This document shows, one piece after another, positions 1 through 8,329 of a DNA stretch of 64,000 nt. Positions within the stretch are counted from its first letter, which is position 1. Each line of letters opens with the position of its first letter. The notes below the pieces were generated by a model that was given only the letters and a program-made list of their open reading frames with translations, was not told where the DNA came from and made no database searches. Position numbers and translations under genes: made by a program. This DNA is from JAHQVI01 sp963749875 (lineage in GTDB: Bacteria; Pseudomonadota; Alphaproteobacteria; Rhizobiales; Rhodomicrobiaceae). The stretch spans positions 310,001 to 374,000 of the forward strand of contig CAVVOX010000002.1 in the NCBI GenBank assembly GCA_963749875.1. The letters are read 5' to 3'.

Positions 1-269
1 CGAGCGAACATACGGTGGAATGGCTGGACCGCTTTCACGCCGTGCTGCGCGAGTTTCCGGAAATCGTGGAAGCCTATCGCATGAGCGGCCAGATCGACTA
101 TCTGCTGCGCGTCGCGGTGCCGGATATCGAAAGCTATGACCGATTTTATAAGCAGCTTATCAGCCGTATTCCGCTGAACGATGTCAGCTCGAGCTTCGCC
201 ATGGAGCAGATCAAATTCACGACCGCGCTGCCGCTCGATTTTGCCGCGCAAAAGCTGAAAAGCGCCTAG
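1..269 (+). CDS. Lrp/AsnC family regulator, C-terminal part (partial)
   Basis: The window opens inside this gene; the frame is open to base 1, so the GTG at 15 is internal. The visible 89 or so residues form the ligand-sensing RAM domain of an Lrp/AsnC regulator, with VVEAYRMSGQIDYLLRV-like spacing (here IVEAYRMSGQIDYLLRV) and a PDIESYDRFYKQLI helix typical of the family. The DNA-binding half lies upstream. The IS630 insertion at the TA of the TAG stop codon leaves the protein unchanged, because the first IS base (G) rebuilds TAG. Effector and targets cannot be read from this fragment. Confidence 0.85.
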   Translation, partial: SEHTVEWLDRFHAVLREFPEIVEAYRMSGQIDYLLRVAVPDIESYDRFYKQLISRIPLNDVSSSFAMEQIKFTTALPLDFAAQKLKSA

Positions 270-1439
270 TGTCCTGAATCAGAGGTATGCTTCATAATTT
301 TCCGGGCTGGTTCTGAGACAGAACCTGTTGACGGCTTCAAGGATGTCGTCGGCGGTGCGAACCCATTTGAACGGCTTCGGGTCTTCGTTGCGGGCGTCGA
401 TATAGGCGAGGATCGCCTGCTCCAACTCGCGTTCGCTGCGATGGACACCGCGCTTGATCTGTCGTTCGGTGATCTCGGCGAAAAACCGCTCAACCATGTT
501 CAGCCATGACGAGCCGGTCGGCGTGAAGTGGACGTGCCAGCGCGGCCGCCGGGCAAACCAGGCGCGGATCGCCGGGGTCTTGTGGGTGGCGTAGTTGTCC
601 ATGACGATGTGGATGTCGAGGTCCCCGGGCACGCGGCGTTCGATCTCGGCGAGGAACCTCTTGAACTCGACCGCGCGGTGGCGCTTGTAGCATTTGCCGA
701 TGACGTCTCCGGTTGCGGCGTTCAGGGCCGCGAACAGCGAGGTCGTGCCGTGACGGACATAGTCATGCGTGCGCCGCTCCACCTGCCCGGGCCGCAACGG
801 CAGCACCGGCTGCGCGCGGTCCAGCGCCTGAACCTGGCTCTTCTCGTCGACGCACAGCACAACCGCCCGCTCCGGCGGGTCCAGATACAGCCCCACCACG
901 TCGCGCACCTTGTCGATGAACAGCGGATCGGTGGAGAGCTTGAACGTCTCGGTGCGGTGCGGCTGCAGGCCGAAGGCGCGCCAGATCCGTTGCACGCTCG
1001 AGGTTGAGATGCCGCTCTGCCGGGCCATCAGGCGCGAACTCCAATGCGTCGCCCCCTTGGGCGCGCTTTCCAGCGTGCGTACAATCACGGCCTCGACCTG
1101 TTCGTCGGTGATCTTGCGCGGAACGCCGGGCTTCGGCTCGTCGTACAAGCCATCCACACCGCGCGCGATGAACCGCCGCCGCCACTTGCCGGCGGTCGCC
1201 TGATCGACGCCGAGCTCCGCGGCCACCTGCTTGTTCTCGGCGCCCGTGGCGCACGCCAGCACGATGCGCGCGCGCATCGCCAGCGCCTGCGCCGTAATTC
1301 GGCGCCGCGCCAGCGCAACAAGCGCTCGCCGCTGTGCCTCGCTCAACTCGACTTCCGGTGCGCGCCGCGCCATCATCCCTCTCCCCTTATCAGCGAATCG
1401 CTCACCCAGATAATGGCACGTATCTCTGAACCAGGACAC
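269..1439 (-). mobile_element. IS630-family insertion sequence, copy A
   Basis: An IS of about 1.17 kb bounded by TA on both sides (267-268 and 1440-1441), as expected for IS630. The ends are imperfect inverted repeats: left starts GTGTCCTGAATCAGAGGTA, and the right end read inward starts GTGTCCTGGTTCAGAGATA. It encodes one transposase on the minus strand. It differs from the two other IS630 copies in this window (46829-47962 and 53683-54817), which have different ends. It sits exactly at the end of the upstream Lrp gene and at the start of a dispersed palindromic repeat. Confidence 0.92.
279..1376 (-). CDS. IS630-family transposase (copy A)
   Basis: A 365-residue DDE transposase. It begins with a helix-turn-helix region (AAELGVDQATAGKWRRRF), followed by a Tc1/mariner-like catalytic domain with the three acidic residues in VDEKSQ, MDNYATH and NMVERFFAE. 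The start is the ATG at 1376 or the next one at 1373; a purine-rich GGGGAGAGGG lies directly upstream, and the longer open frame beyond it runs outside the IS. The TGA stop is inside the left end of the element. It looks intact and may be active. Confidence 0.93.
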   Translation of the reverse strand: MMARRAPEVELSEAQRRALVALARRRITAQALAMRARIVLACATGAENKQVAAELGVDQATAGKWRRRFIARGVDGLYDEPKPGVPRKITDEQVEAVIVRTLESAPKGATHWSSRLMARQSGISTSSVQRIWRAFGLQPHRTETFKLSTDPLFIDKVRDVVGLYLDPPERAVVLCVDEKSQVQALDRAQPVLPLRPGQVERRTHDYVRHGTTSLFAALNAATGDVIGKCYKRHRAVEFKRFLAEIERRVPGDLDIHIVMDNYATHKTPAIRAWFARRPRWHVHFTPTGSSWLNMVERFFAEITERQIKRGVHRSERELEQAILAYIDARNEDPKPFKWVRTADDILEAVNRFCLRTSPENYEAYL

Positions 1440-1529
1440 TAGCGCAACGCGCGTCCAACCATGTCCCCGCGAAGGCGGGGATGGGCGCGGGAACAGTTGC
1501 GCTCGCCTTTTGATATCGATCAACTTGAC
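1440..1529. repeat. Dispersed palindromic repeat, copy 1
   Basis: About 90 bases highly similar to 63351-63440. The core folds on itself: the outer arms AGCGCAAC/GTTGCGCT enclose CGCGTCC/GGGCGCG, and around CCCCGCGAAGGCGGGG there is a tight stem. Both copies end with GCTCGCCTTTTGA followed by a GATCAA-type sequence. IS630 copy A sits at the TA that opens this copy. It is probably a small mobile intergenic palindrome of the REP type. Confidence 0.75.
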
Positions 1530-1567
1530 CTCGTTCGATTGAGTCCAATTGAACGAGGGTTGATCTC

Positions 1568-1638
1568 GTGGTTCGACTGAAACATTTGCATCCCCGTGTA
1601 GCCTGCTCATTTGCAAATGTTTCAGTCATAAGAACCAC
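1568..1638. repeat. IS630-end-like palindrome (MITE-like) 1
   Basis: The arms GTGGTTC-GACTGAAACATTTGCA and their reverse complement pair perfectly except for a 4-base bulge (ATAA on the right arm); the 21-base loop is 1591-1611. The arms start GTGG and end ACATTTGC, like the right end of IS630 copies B and C, and the right side is followed by TA. It contains no gene. It may be a short non-autonomous derivative of an IS630-type element or a strong hairpin. Confidence 0.55.
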
Positions 1639-1656
1639 TAGCTAACTATAGGTTTC

Positions 1657-1734
1657 TAGTGGAGCTTTTGAATTTGACATTTGAGAACGAGCCTGGCCGC
1701 GGGCCGGGACTCAAATGTCAAATTCGCTCCACTA
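1657..1734. mobile_element. MITE-like palindrome with IS630 ends
   Basis: About 78 bases bounded by TA (1657-1658 and 1733-1734). The inward-reading ends are GTGGAGC..GAATTTGACATTTGAG on both sides, with an extra TTTT-type difference on the left, and a GC-rich loop at 1686-1709. The right end of IS630 copies B and C reads GTGGAGCGACTTTAACATTTG inward, nearly the same sequence, so this is probably two such ends face to face without a transposase. Its right arm also contains the TAG stop of the CHAD gene. Confidence 0.65.
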
Positions 1735-2688
1735 GTGGGAGAGCGGAATGACGTTGGAGGGCGCGCCGTCCTCTTCTTCCTCGGTCTCCGCCTCATCGAC
1801 GCTGGGAGCGGTGATCCAGTAGGTCGTCAGCCGCGCCGCCAGCGACGAGGGCTTTTCCGCAAAAAGGCGTGCGCCCATGCCGCGCGCCAGCGAGCGCAGT
1901 TCATTCTGCCGGCGTCTGCATAGGTCCAGATAAGCCTCGACATCCTTGTTTGCGACGCCGTCAAGGTTCGTCCGGACGAAATTGGCGAGGACGAAAAGGT
2001 CGTGATCCTCCCCCAGCACTTCGGAGAGGTCGCGGGCGAGGGCGATGTGCGGCCGAAGCGCCTTCGGCCAGGAGGGCGCCACCAGCAGCAATTGGCGCCA
2101 ATGGCGCTGGACATATTTCCGCCAGTCGTGAAACGCTTCGTCTTCCTGCAGCTCATAGGCCCGGTGAAAAGCGCGGCGCGCCTTGCGGTAATCGCGTTCG
2201 ATGGTCGAGGCCAGGATTTTGAAGTCATCCTTCTCCAGGACGATGTCGTCGAAGGCGGCCCGCGCCTCTTTCAGCAGCCTTCGGGCGAGCGAAACACCGG
2301 ATCCTTTGCGGTCTTCCCCGGTCGTGTCGTGTTTTGCCTCGAGCTGGGCCCGCAGCTTGACAGCCACCGGTCCCCGGCCGACCCGTTCGTCATAGGCGTC
2401 GAGCTTTGCCACCGTCTCAAGCATCGCCTGGGTGTCGCGAGCGCCGGCCAGCGACCGGGCGATGTGCTTCAGCCGCGCCTCATCCCGCCGGAAATCGGCT
2501 TTACGCATTGCAGGGCGAACAAGATGAAGAAGCGCGCGCAGCCGCTTCATGGACTTGCGCGTTTCATGGATGGCATTGCTTTTTTTCGCTTTGCCGGACA
2601 GCTTCGCCAGGGCGCGGTCGATTTGCTCCGTACCGGCCTGTCTTACGCTCTGCGAAATGTCTAGGCCGGGGACAAGACGGAAGGCCAT
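1732..2688 (-). CDS. CHAD domain-containing protein
   Basis: About 318 residues made largely of a conserved histidine alpha-helical domain: HETRKSMKRLRALLHLVRP near the N-terminus and HDWRKYVQRHWRQL in the second half carry the paired His/Arg/Lys positions that bind polyphosphate-like anions in this family. No CYTH domain is attached. The role is inferred as polyphosphate binding in the cytoplasm. I chose the ATG at 2688 (MAFRLVPGLDIS); a GTG at 2742 would add 18 residues without family support. The last codons include an acidic stretch (EAETEEEEDG), and the stop lies in the palindrome of the neighbouring MITE-like element. Confidence 0.88.
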   Translation of the reverse strand: MAFRLVPGLDISQSVRQAGTEQIDRALAKLSGKAKKSNAIHETRKSMKRLRALLHLVRPAMRKADFRRDEARLKHIARSLAGARDTQAMLETVAKLDAYDERVGRGPVAVKLRAQLEAKHDTTGEDRKGSGVSLARRLLKEARAAFDDIVLEKDDFKILASTIERDYRKARRAFHRAYELQEDEAFHDWRKYVQRHWRQLLLVAPSWPKALRPHIALARDLSEVLGEDHDLFVLANFVRTNLDGVANKDVEAYLDLCRRRQNELRSLARGMGARLFAEKPSSLAARLTTYWITAPSVDEAETEEEEDGAPSNVIPLSH

Positions 2689-2779
2689 GATTTTCAACGA
2701 ATGACAAAGGGAGTTGTGACAGGAGAAGAGTAATTCGGGCACTGAGCTATTGCCAGCCAGACTTTGGTTTCATCGGGCG

Positions 2780-3376
2780 TTATTCCCTTGCCGATGCGGC
2801 GAGCCAATCACGCACGCGCCGCTCCGGATCGGTGTGTTTTACGATGTCGGTGACAACCGCGATGCTGTCGGCTCCGGCCGCAAACACCGCGGCGGAGCGC
2901 TCGAGCGTAATGCCGCCAATGGCGACGAGCGGGCAGGAAATCAGGCTTTTCCATTCTTTGATGCGGTCGAGCCCTTGCGGCGCGTATTTCATGACCTTGA
3001 GCGTCGTCTTGTAAATCGGGCCGAGCGCGACATAGTCCGGCGTCGCGCCAAGGGCGATCTTCAGTTCTTCATGCGTGTGCGTCGAAATGCCGAGCTTCAG
3101 CCCCGCCTCGCGGATGGCGTCGAGATCGGCGTCCGCCAGGTCCTCCTGGCCCAGATGGACAAAATCCGCGCCAAGATCGATCGCCTGCCGCCAGTAATCA
3201 TTGACGACGAGCTGACAGCCATATTGCCGGCAGACGGTCAGGGCGGAGGCGATGTTCCGTTCGACCGTTTCCGCGGGTTCGTCCTTTACACGAAGCTGGA
3301 CGGCTTTGACGCCCAGCGGCACGATGCGCGCGACCCAGCCCGCGTCGGGTACGATGGGATAGAACCGGTCAAGCAT
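2780..3376 (-). CDS. thiE: Thiamine phosphate synthase
   Basis: A 198-residue TIM-barrel enzyme that joins HMP-pyrophosphate and thiazole phosphate to thiamine phosphate. Family marks are VVNDYWRQAIDLGADFVHLGQ, ALGPIYKTTLK and VAIGGITLERSAAVFAAGADSI (each partly shown). The ATG at 3376 overlaps the end of thiG (ATGCTTGA), which suggests translational coupling. It is the last gene of the thiO-thiS-thiG-thiE cluster and is in frame throughout. Confidence 0.93.
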   Translation of the reverse strand: MLDRFYPIVPDAGWVARIVPLGVKAVQLRVKDEPAETVERNIASALTVCRQYGCQLVVNDYWRQAIDLGADFVHLGQEDLADADLDAIREAGLKLGISTHTHEELKIALGATPDYVALGPIYKTTLKVMKYAPQGLDRIKEWKSLISCPLVAIGGITLERSAAVFAAGADSIAVVTDIVKHTDPERRVRDWLAASARE

Positions 3377-4155
3377 CGCCGAACTCGAAAAACGGCGTTC
3401 CGGCAACCGGCGTCGACGGCGTCGCCATGTTCCGGCGCGGCATCAGACCGGCCTCGAAGCCCTCGCGGCCGGCCCGGATCGCCTGCGCAAATGCCGACGC
3501 CATCTTCGGAGGATCTTCCGCCTTCGCCACGGCGGTATTCAGAAGGACCGCGTCATATCCCATCTCCATCGCCGCCGCGGCGTGCGATGGCGCGCCGATC
3601 CCTGCGTCGATCACGAGCGGTACCTTGGGGAAATAGGCGCGCAGACTTTCGAGTCCGGTCGAGATTGTTCAGCCCCTGTCCGGAGCCGATCGGCGAGGCC
3701 CATGGCATGAGGACCTCGCAGCCGGCGGCGAGGAGCTTCTCCGCGGCGCTGAGATCCTCCGTCGTATAGGGGAAGACTTTGAAGCCTTCGCGGGAGAGCG
3801 TCGCGGCCGCTTCCACCAGGCCGAACAGGTCGGGCTGCAACGTGTCGTCATTGGCGATGACTTCAAGCTTCACCCAAGGCGTATCGAACAGCTCGCGCGC
3901 CATCATCGCCGTGGTGATCGCTTCCTTGGCCGTCCGGCATCCGGCCGTATTCGGCAGCACCCGAACATCGAGCGATTGAACCAGGCGCCAGAACTCCTGG
4001 CCGGTCTTCTCGCGGGCGCCTTCGCGGCGCAAGGAGACGGTAACGATCTCGGCGCCGGAGGCTTCCACCGCCTGCTTGAAAATCTCCGGCGAGGAGTAAA
4101 GAGCGCTGCCAAGAATGAGCCGCGATGTGAAGCTTTCGCCGTAAAATTCGACCAT
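3369..4155 (-). CDS. thiG: Thiazole synthase ThiG (one frameshift)
   Basis: ThiG builds the thiazole phosphate carboxylate ring from deoxyxylulose phosphate, dehydroglycine and ThiS thiocarboxylate. The first part (MVEFYGESFTSRLILGSALY, VKLEVIAND, MPWASPIGSGQGLNN) and the last part (VIDAGIGAPSHAAAAMEMG, LNTAVAKAEDP) are both highly typical but lie in two frames. Removing one extra base near 3654 gives a continuous NNLDRLESLRAYFPKVPLVI. The conserved Lys of VKLEVI is present. It starts 3 bases after thiS and overlaps thiE. The indel is either a real mutation or a sequencing error; I favour an error. Confidence 0.88.
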
Positions 4156-4158
4156 GTC

Positions 4159-4365
4159 TCAGCCCCCCTGTCTCGGGGCGACGATCTCGATCCGATCGTT
4201 CGGGCCCAGGCGCGTTTCGGCGCGCCGGCCGGCGGGCACGAATTCGCCATTCAGCGCCGTCGCGATTTTCATGTCGGAAAAACCGAGCGATGCGCAGAGT
4301 TCGCCGAGCGTTTCGGCGTCGGTCTCCCGCGTCTCACCGTTCAATGTGATCTTCAACAAAGACAT
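4159..4365 (-). CDS. thiS: Sulfur carrier protein ThiS
   Basis: A 68-residue ubiquitin-fold sulfur carrier. It ends in the diagnostic Gly-Gly (APRQGG), which becomes the thiocarboxylate that donates sulfur to the thiazole. It starts inside the end of thiO (32-base overlap) and is followed 3 bases later by thiG. The length is normal for the family (65-70). Confidence 0.93.
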   Translation of the reverse strand: MSLLKITLNGETRETDAETLGELCASLGFSDMKIATALNGEFVPAGRRAETRLGPNDRIEIVAPRQGG

Positions 4366-5342
4366 CGTGCTTCGTCACCTCCCCCCTAATATAGTCGGTG
4401 ACCAGCCTTGCGAGAACGGGGGCGAGCAAATAACCGTGCCGATAGAAGCCGTTAACCAGAATATGCCGGCCTCGCAGCACGATTTTGGGCACATTATCCG
4501 GGAATGACGGGCGCAGGCCCGCGCCGAAACGGATAATGCGCGCCTCACCGAAAACCGGGTGCAGCGTATAGGCAAGGCCGAGCAGGTCGAGCCCGGAGCG
4601 TAGCGTCGCGGGCCCGCGATCCTCGCTTTCGATGACCGTCGCGCCGATCATGAAGCGGTTCTGCGACCAGGGGACGACATAGAGCGGAAAACGGGGATGG
4701 AGCAGGCGCACCGGCCGGTTCAGCGCGATTTCGTCGGTTTCGACGACCAGCATTTCGCCGCGCACGCCGCGAAGGTCGGGCAGATCGTCTTTCGCGCTCA
4801 TGCCGCGGCAGTCCACGACATAGTCAAATTCGGGCGGCAGGCTGCCGTCCCAGCTTGTGCCGAATTCGACTTGGGCGCCGAGCTCTTTGGCGTGCTTCAG
4901 CAAGGGCCGGCATGGCGCAGGCCGGCTCGACATGGGCTTCGGAAGGGTAGAACAGACCCTTGCCGTAGCGGCCGGCCAAAGCGGGCTCGAGCGCAGCGAT
5001 GCGGTCGGCGTCCACCCGTTCGAAATGGGAGGTCATGCGGGCAAATCGGTCGAGCTCGGCCAGATCGCGCGGCGCGGCGACGACGAGGCTGCCATTCGTG
5101 CGGATTTCCGGATAGGCCTCACGCCAGAGCCGGGAGCTTTCCGCTCCCAGCTCGGCGACGATCGGCTCGGCGCTTTCGCTTTCGCAATAAGGGGCGATCA
5201 TTGCGCCGGCGACGCCGCTCGCGGCTTCGTCGAACGGGTCGGATGATCGCTCGACGAGACGCACGGAATGCCCCGCGCGCGCCAGCGCGATCGCTTGCCA
5301 CAGGCCGCTAATGCCCGCGCCGACAATCAGGATCTTCGCCAT
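4334..5342 (-). CDS. thiO: Glycine oxidase ThiO (one frameshift)
   Basis: An FAD-dependent amine oxidase that oxidises glycine to the imine used by ThiG. The N-terminal dinucleotide-binding motif ILIVGAGISGLWQAIALARAG and the C-terminal IRFGAGLRPSFPDN and GFYRHGYLLAPVLARL are clear. The frame changes near 4908, around the codons for CAMPALLKHAKEL: one surplus base splits the gene into 172- and 199-codon stretches. Together they give about 335 residues, normal for ThiO. It is the first gene of the thi cluster; no thiC and no recognisable TPP riboswitch precede it in this window. Confidence 0.88.
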
Positions 5343-5765
5343 GGGACGTCATTTAAGACGAATTGGCCGAGATTGCGATCACAACTCAGCGTATCCGCGG
5401 CGTCCATCGGTCAAAAGGAAAAGGAGCAGGCCGGGTTTGAGGAGAAACGCCCTGTCATTCGGGGGGCTGATGACTTTCGGGCTTTCAGCTTTGCACGGGA
5501 ACGCGACACCTTCTGCGCAACAGCTCTTCCGGGCACAAACCCTGCCTGCTCATAATCGGCTGTCAGCGGATTGAGGGGGCAGATCTCCGTGACAGCGGTT
5601 GAACATCGATTGAGCGGGGGCACTCATCTCTGTTCTGTTTATGTTCTATGAAGCCGCCAGCGAGTCGTCAAGCTCAAAATAGCACAAAACGAGAACATAA
5701 GGGGTGTTTCGTAGAGCGTCCAGGCGAGGCAATGCTCATGGCTTCGCGAGGATGGACCATACTGA
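5343..5765. other. Intergenic region upstream of thiO
   Basis: No convincing gene is visible in these 423 bases. I looked for a TPP riboswitch reading toward thiO and did not find its conserved core. The only regulatory-looking element is a GTTC-N7-GTTC box at 5632-5646. Confidence 0.5.
5632..5646. promoter_or_regulatory. LexA-type box GTTC-N7-GTTC
   Basis: GTTCTGTTTATGTTC matches the direct-repeat SOS box GTTC-N7-GTTC used by alphaproteobacterial LexA. The nearest convincing genes are 290 bases (thiO) and 1.1 kb (start of the hydrolase gene) away and are not SOS genes. A short frame opens a few bases away on the minus strand (ATG at 5627, about 25 codons). The box may be left over from a lost SOS gene, or be a chance match. 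Confidence 0.4.
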
Positions 5766-6764
5766 TTACAGGCCAATATGGCTTTCGCTCATCGTCCGGT
5801 TCGATCCGGGCACATAGGCGTCGAATGCGGCCCAGAACTGCTCCCGGATCTGGTCGCGTTCCTGAAGAATCTCATGCTTGGCGCCTGCGATGACCAGCAA
5901 TTTGCAGGTCTTGACCTGGGTTGCGAAGCTTTCCAGCGCGCGGGTGGACACGACCGTATCGTTCCCAGCGGCCACGATCAGCAGCGGCACGCGGACAGAG
6001 GAGGCAAAACCGAAGGCGTTAATCTGCATGATCGAGCGCGACGTGGCTTGCAGCCATCCAAGGGTCGGCGAGCCGAGCGCCAGCCACGGCGCCGCTTTGA
6101 CGACCTCCGCGATGCGTTGATGGCGCAGGGGATCGCTGGTCAGCTTGCTCTCGTTGAAAGGTTCTAATTCCCACGGCTGCGCCTTGCCGCCCGGAATGAA
6201 CCGGTCGCCGAGACCGATCAGCACCTGCGCCTCTATGAGAAAACGCAGCACCGGCGCGCGCGTAAGCTCCGGCAGGATGTCGATCATCGGAGCGCAGAGG
6301 ATGATGCGATCGAACCAGCAGACTTTCGTCAGAGCGGAACGAAGCAGAATATGCCCGCCCATCGAATGAGCCATGCCGTAAAAGGGCGCCGGACAGTCGG
6401 GCAGCACGATCTCGCTCATGAACTGGCCGAGATCGCGGTCGTAATCGGCATAGTCTTCCACATGGCCCTTGCGCGGATTTTTGAGCAGCCGGTCCGAGCC
6501 GCCCTGTCCGCGCCAGTCCATCATGGCCACCGCAAAGCCCCGGTGGCGCAAATCGCCGATGGTTTCGAAATATTTCTCGATGAACTCGCTGCGCCCGCCG
6601 AAGAGGCACACCGTGCCGAGCGCCTTGTCCGCCGTCCGTGGCCAAAGCGCATAGCGGATCGTCACGCCGTCCCGCGTCACAAAGCTGCCCGGAACCGCGC
6701 CGCTCGGCACGGGATTGCGTGCGATGCCGACCAGTTCCATCGGCTGGGCTGTCTTTCCTGTCAT
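5766..6764 (-). CDS. Alpha/beta hydrolase (lysophospholipase-like)
   Basis: About 332 residues of the PldB/monoglyceride lipase-like alpha/beta-hydrolase class. The oxyanion and nucleophile regions are visible: LFGGRSEFIEKYFETIG, MMDWRGQGGSDRLL and the nucleophile elbow AHSMGGH (Ser). The late AGNDTVVS and AGAKHEIL supply the likely Asp and His. Probable substrate is a lysophospholipid or monoacylglycerol; that is inference from the family. The ATG at 6764 is preferred over the upstream TTG at 6803. Confidence 0.85.
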   Translation of the reverse strand: MTGKTAQPMELVGIARNPVPSGAVPGSFVTRDGVTIRYALWPRTADKALGTVCLFGGRSEFIEKYFETIGDLRHRGFAVAMMDWRGQGGSDRLLKNPRKGHVEDYADYDRDLGQFMSEIVLPDCPAPFYGMAHSMGGHILLRSALTKVCWFDRIILCAPMIDILPELTRAPVLRFLIEAQVLIGLGDRFIPGGKAQPWELEPFNESKLTSDPLRHQRIAEVVKAAPWLALGSPTLGWLQATSRSIMQINAFGFASSVRVPLLIVAAGNDTVVSTRALESFATQVKTCKLLVIAGAKHEILQERDQIREQFWAAFDAYVPGSNRTMSESHIGL

Positions 6765-6872
6765 CTGATGCCGGACAATATCGGCGGCGCGGCTGCGGCT
6801 CAAGCGGGATGATCGGCCCGCGCCGCCTTTTCACGCTGGTTTGACTCCAACCGGCTCGCCGGTTCGGGGCCT

Positions 6873-6900
6873 CTTGAAACCGGCGAACCGCCCCCTAAAT
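6873..6900 (+). promoter_or_regulatory. Sigma-32 (RpoH) type promoter of hsp20
   Basis: CTTGAAA at 6873-6879 and CCCTAAAT at 6893-6900, separated by 13 bases, resemble the RpoH consensus CTTGAAA-N(13-14)-CCCCATNT. It lies about 90 bases upstream of the Hsp20 start codon and points toward it, as expected for a heat-shock gene. Confidence 0.65.
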
Positions 6901-6991
6901 CTCTGTTTGCACGCCACAATGGGTGCATTACCCGCAAAAGCCCGGCCGAATGGCGGGCCAAGCTCATGTCGCTTCGAATGGAGGATATGTG

Positions 6992-7474
6992 ATGAGACGA
7001 TTCGATTTTTCCCCTCTTTATCGCCAGACCATCGGCTTTGATCATCTTGCCAATCTGGTCGAGCAGCTTGCTTCGACGGAGAGTGAGAACGGCTTTCCGC
7101 CGTACAACATCGAGCTGCTGGATGAGAACGAATATCGTATTACCATGGCCGTTGCCGGCTTCTCCAATGATGACCTCAATATTGAAGTCAAGGAGGGCAC
7201 GCTGACGGTGCGCGGCGAGAAATCCGTCGAGGAGAAAGACCGCGAATATCTGCACCGCGGCATTGCCGCCCGCAATTTCGAGCGCCGGTTCCGCCTGGCC
7301 GATCATATCGAGGCGAGCGGCGCGACACTCGAGAACGGTCTTCTGCATGTCGATCTCAAGCGCGAGATCCCCGAGGCCATGAAGCCGCGGACGATCAAGA
7401 TCGATAAGCCCGCGAAGAACGGGCACGATCGCGTGATCGAAGGCGAGAAGGAGAAGCTCTCCGTTTCGGCCTAA
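6992..7474 (+). CDS. Hsp20/IbpA-type small heat shock protein
   Basis: A 160-residue alpha-crystallin chaperone that holds unfolded proteins in the cytoplasm. The N-terminus MRRFDFSPLYRQTIGFDHL and PPYNIELLDENEYRITMAVAGF are typical of the IbpA class, and the alpha-crystallin domain ends with ENGLLHVDLKREIPE. The IxI-type tail region is short and charged. The ATG at 6992 follows a GGAGG; an ATG at 6923 would add an unsupported leader. An RpoH-like promoter precedes it. Confidence 0.94.
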   Translation: MRRFDFSPLYRQTIGFDHLANLVEQLASTESENGFPPYNIELLDENEYRITMAVAGFSNDDLNIEVKEGTLTVRGEKSVEEKDREYLHRGIAARNFERRFRLADHIEASGATLENGLLHVDLKREIPEAMKPRTIKIDKPAKNGHDRVIEGEKEKLSVSA

Positions 7475-7859
7475 GGCAATGATCCATCCGGGAAGGGGAA
7501 CGGCTGCGTCGATTGCGCTGATTCCCCCCGAGTTCGAAGACTTTCCGCAATAAACTCTTTGCGCCGCTCGGTAGTGTCTCAGTTTGAAAGTTGTTGGGGT
7601 TGACCGACTTCGTGAAGTCTGATTTGCATTGCATTTAGATCAATGCGCAAGCGGAAATTGGCATCGAGACCAATTGATCAAATTTGCGTTTAAATTCGCT
7701 TGGTAAGCTGGCGTTCAGAATTTGAGTTGATCTAGTTCTGGTTTGTCTCGAATGTGCGACACGGTGAAATTCTGCCAGCCGTAGCACCGCTTAAACACTT
7801 TATTAGGGGCAGCGGGAGTGCTTTGTGGGGTTCTCGGCAGGCCCCATTACATTAGACTG

Positions 7860-7887
7860 GCGAGCGCTACTGCCCCGTAGCACTCGC
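7860..7887. terminator. Hairpin between cargo gene and left end
   Basis: GCGAGCGCTAC, a 6-base loop TGCCCC, and GTAGCACTCGC pair with one mismatch. It lies 5 bases beyond the stop of the minus-strand gene at 7892 and could end its transcript; no T-run follows. The stretch 7591-7859 to its left holds no gene I can support. Confidence 0.4.
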
Positions 7888-7891
7888 CACC

Positions 7892-8302
7892 CTAATCATG
7901 TCGCTTGAGAATTTTTCCGCTTCGCAGGATTGAGCGTGCCTGTCGAGGTGCCAATCTATGGTATGTTGACACCCAAATCTCGCATGTTCTCTCGGCTGCT
8001 TTCATCGCAACCACATACTGATTTTCATTATCTGGATTGGTATAGCAGGCGGCAATGCATTTCGGTCGGTTCAATTCCTGGACTAGAAGCCCCTTTGTGA
8101 TTGCGAATGGTAAGTGCAGAAAATCAACGACAGAAATGTCCGGGTGCTTGTTGACGATATGCACTAGCGAGGATCTTGAAAGGTAGACGTGCGGTAATCG
8201 CCACTGAACCGCTTCGCGAACGGCATCCGGCAAGTTCCCAACATGAAGTGGGTCGATCTGCCCAGCGCGCAGATTCGAAAGCTGACCCATTTCGAGCGGC
8301 AT
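7892..8302 (-). CDS. PBECR-like nuclease domain protein
   Basis: 136 residues. The stretch HVYLSRSSLVHIVNKHPDI, the Y...V.A.K strand pattern and the end EIWVSTYHRL resemble the barnase-EndoU-ColicinE5/D-RelE-like (PBECR) toxin nucleases found in phage and mobile DNA, with two candidate active-site His residues in HIVNKHP. This is inference from pattern; substrate (probably RNA) is unknown. The ATG at 8302 has an AAGG upstream. It overlaps nothing and is the leftmost cargo gene of island 1. No obvious immunity partner is next to it. Confidence 0.55.
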   Translation of the reverse strand: MPLEMGQLSNLRAGQIDPLHVGNLPDAVREAVQWRLPHVYLSRSSLVHIVNKHPDISVVDFLHLPFAITKGLLVQELNRPKCIAACYTNPDNENQYVVAMKAAERTCEIWVSTYHRLAPRQARSILRSGKILKRHD

Positions 8303-8329
8303 TTATCAATCGCCTTGTAACATCAATCA

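Noticed and set aside
5343..5765. TPP riboswitch upstream of thiO
   Set aside because: None of the conserved CTGAGA, GAACCTGA-type cores was found in the right direction.
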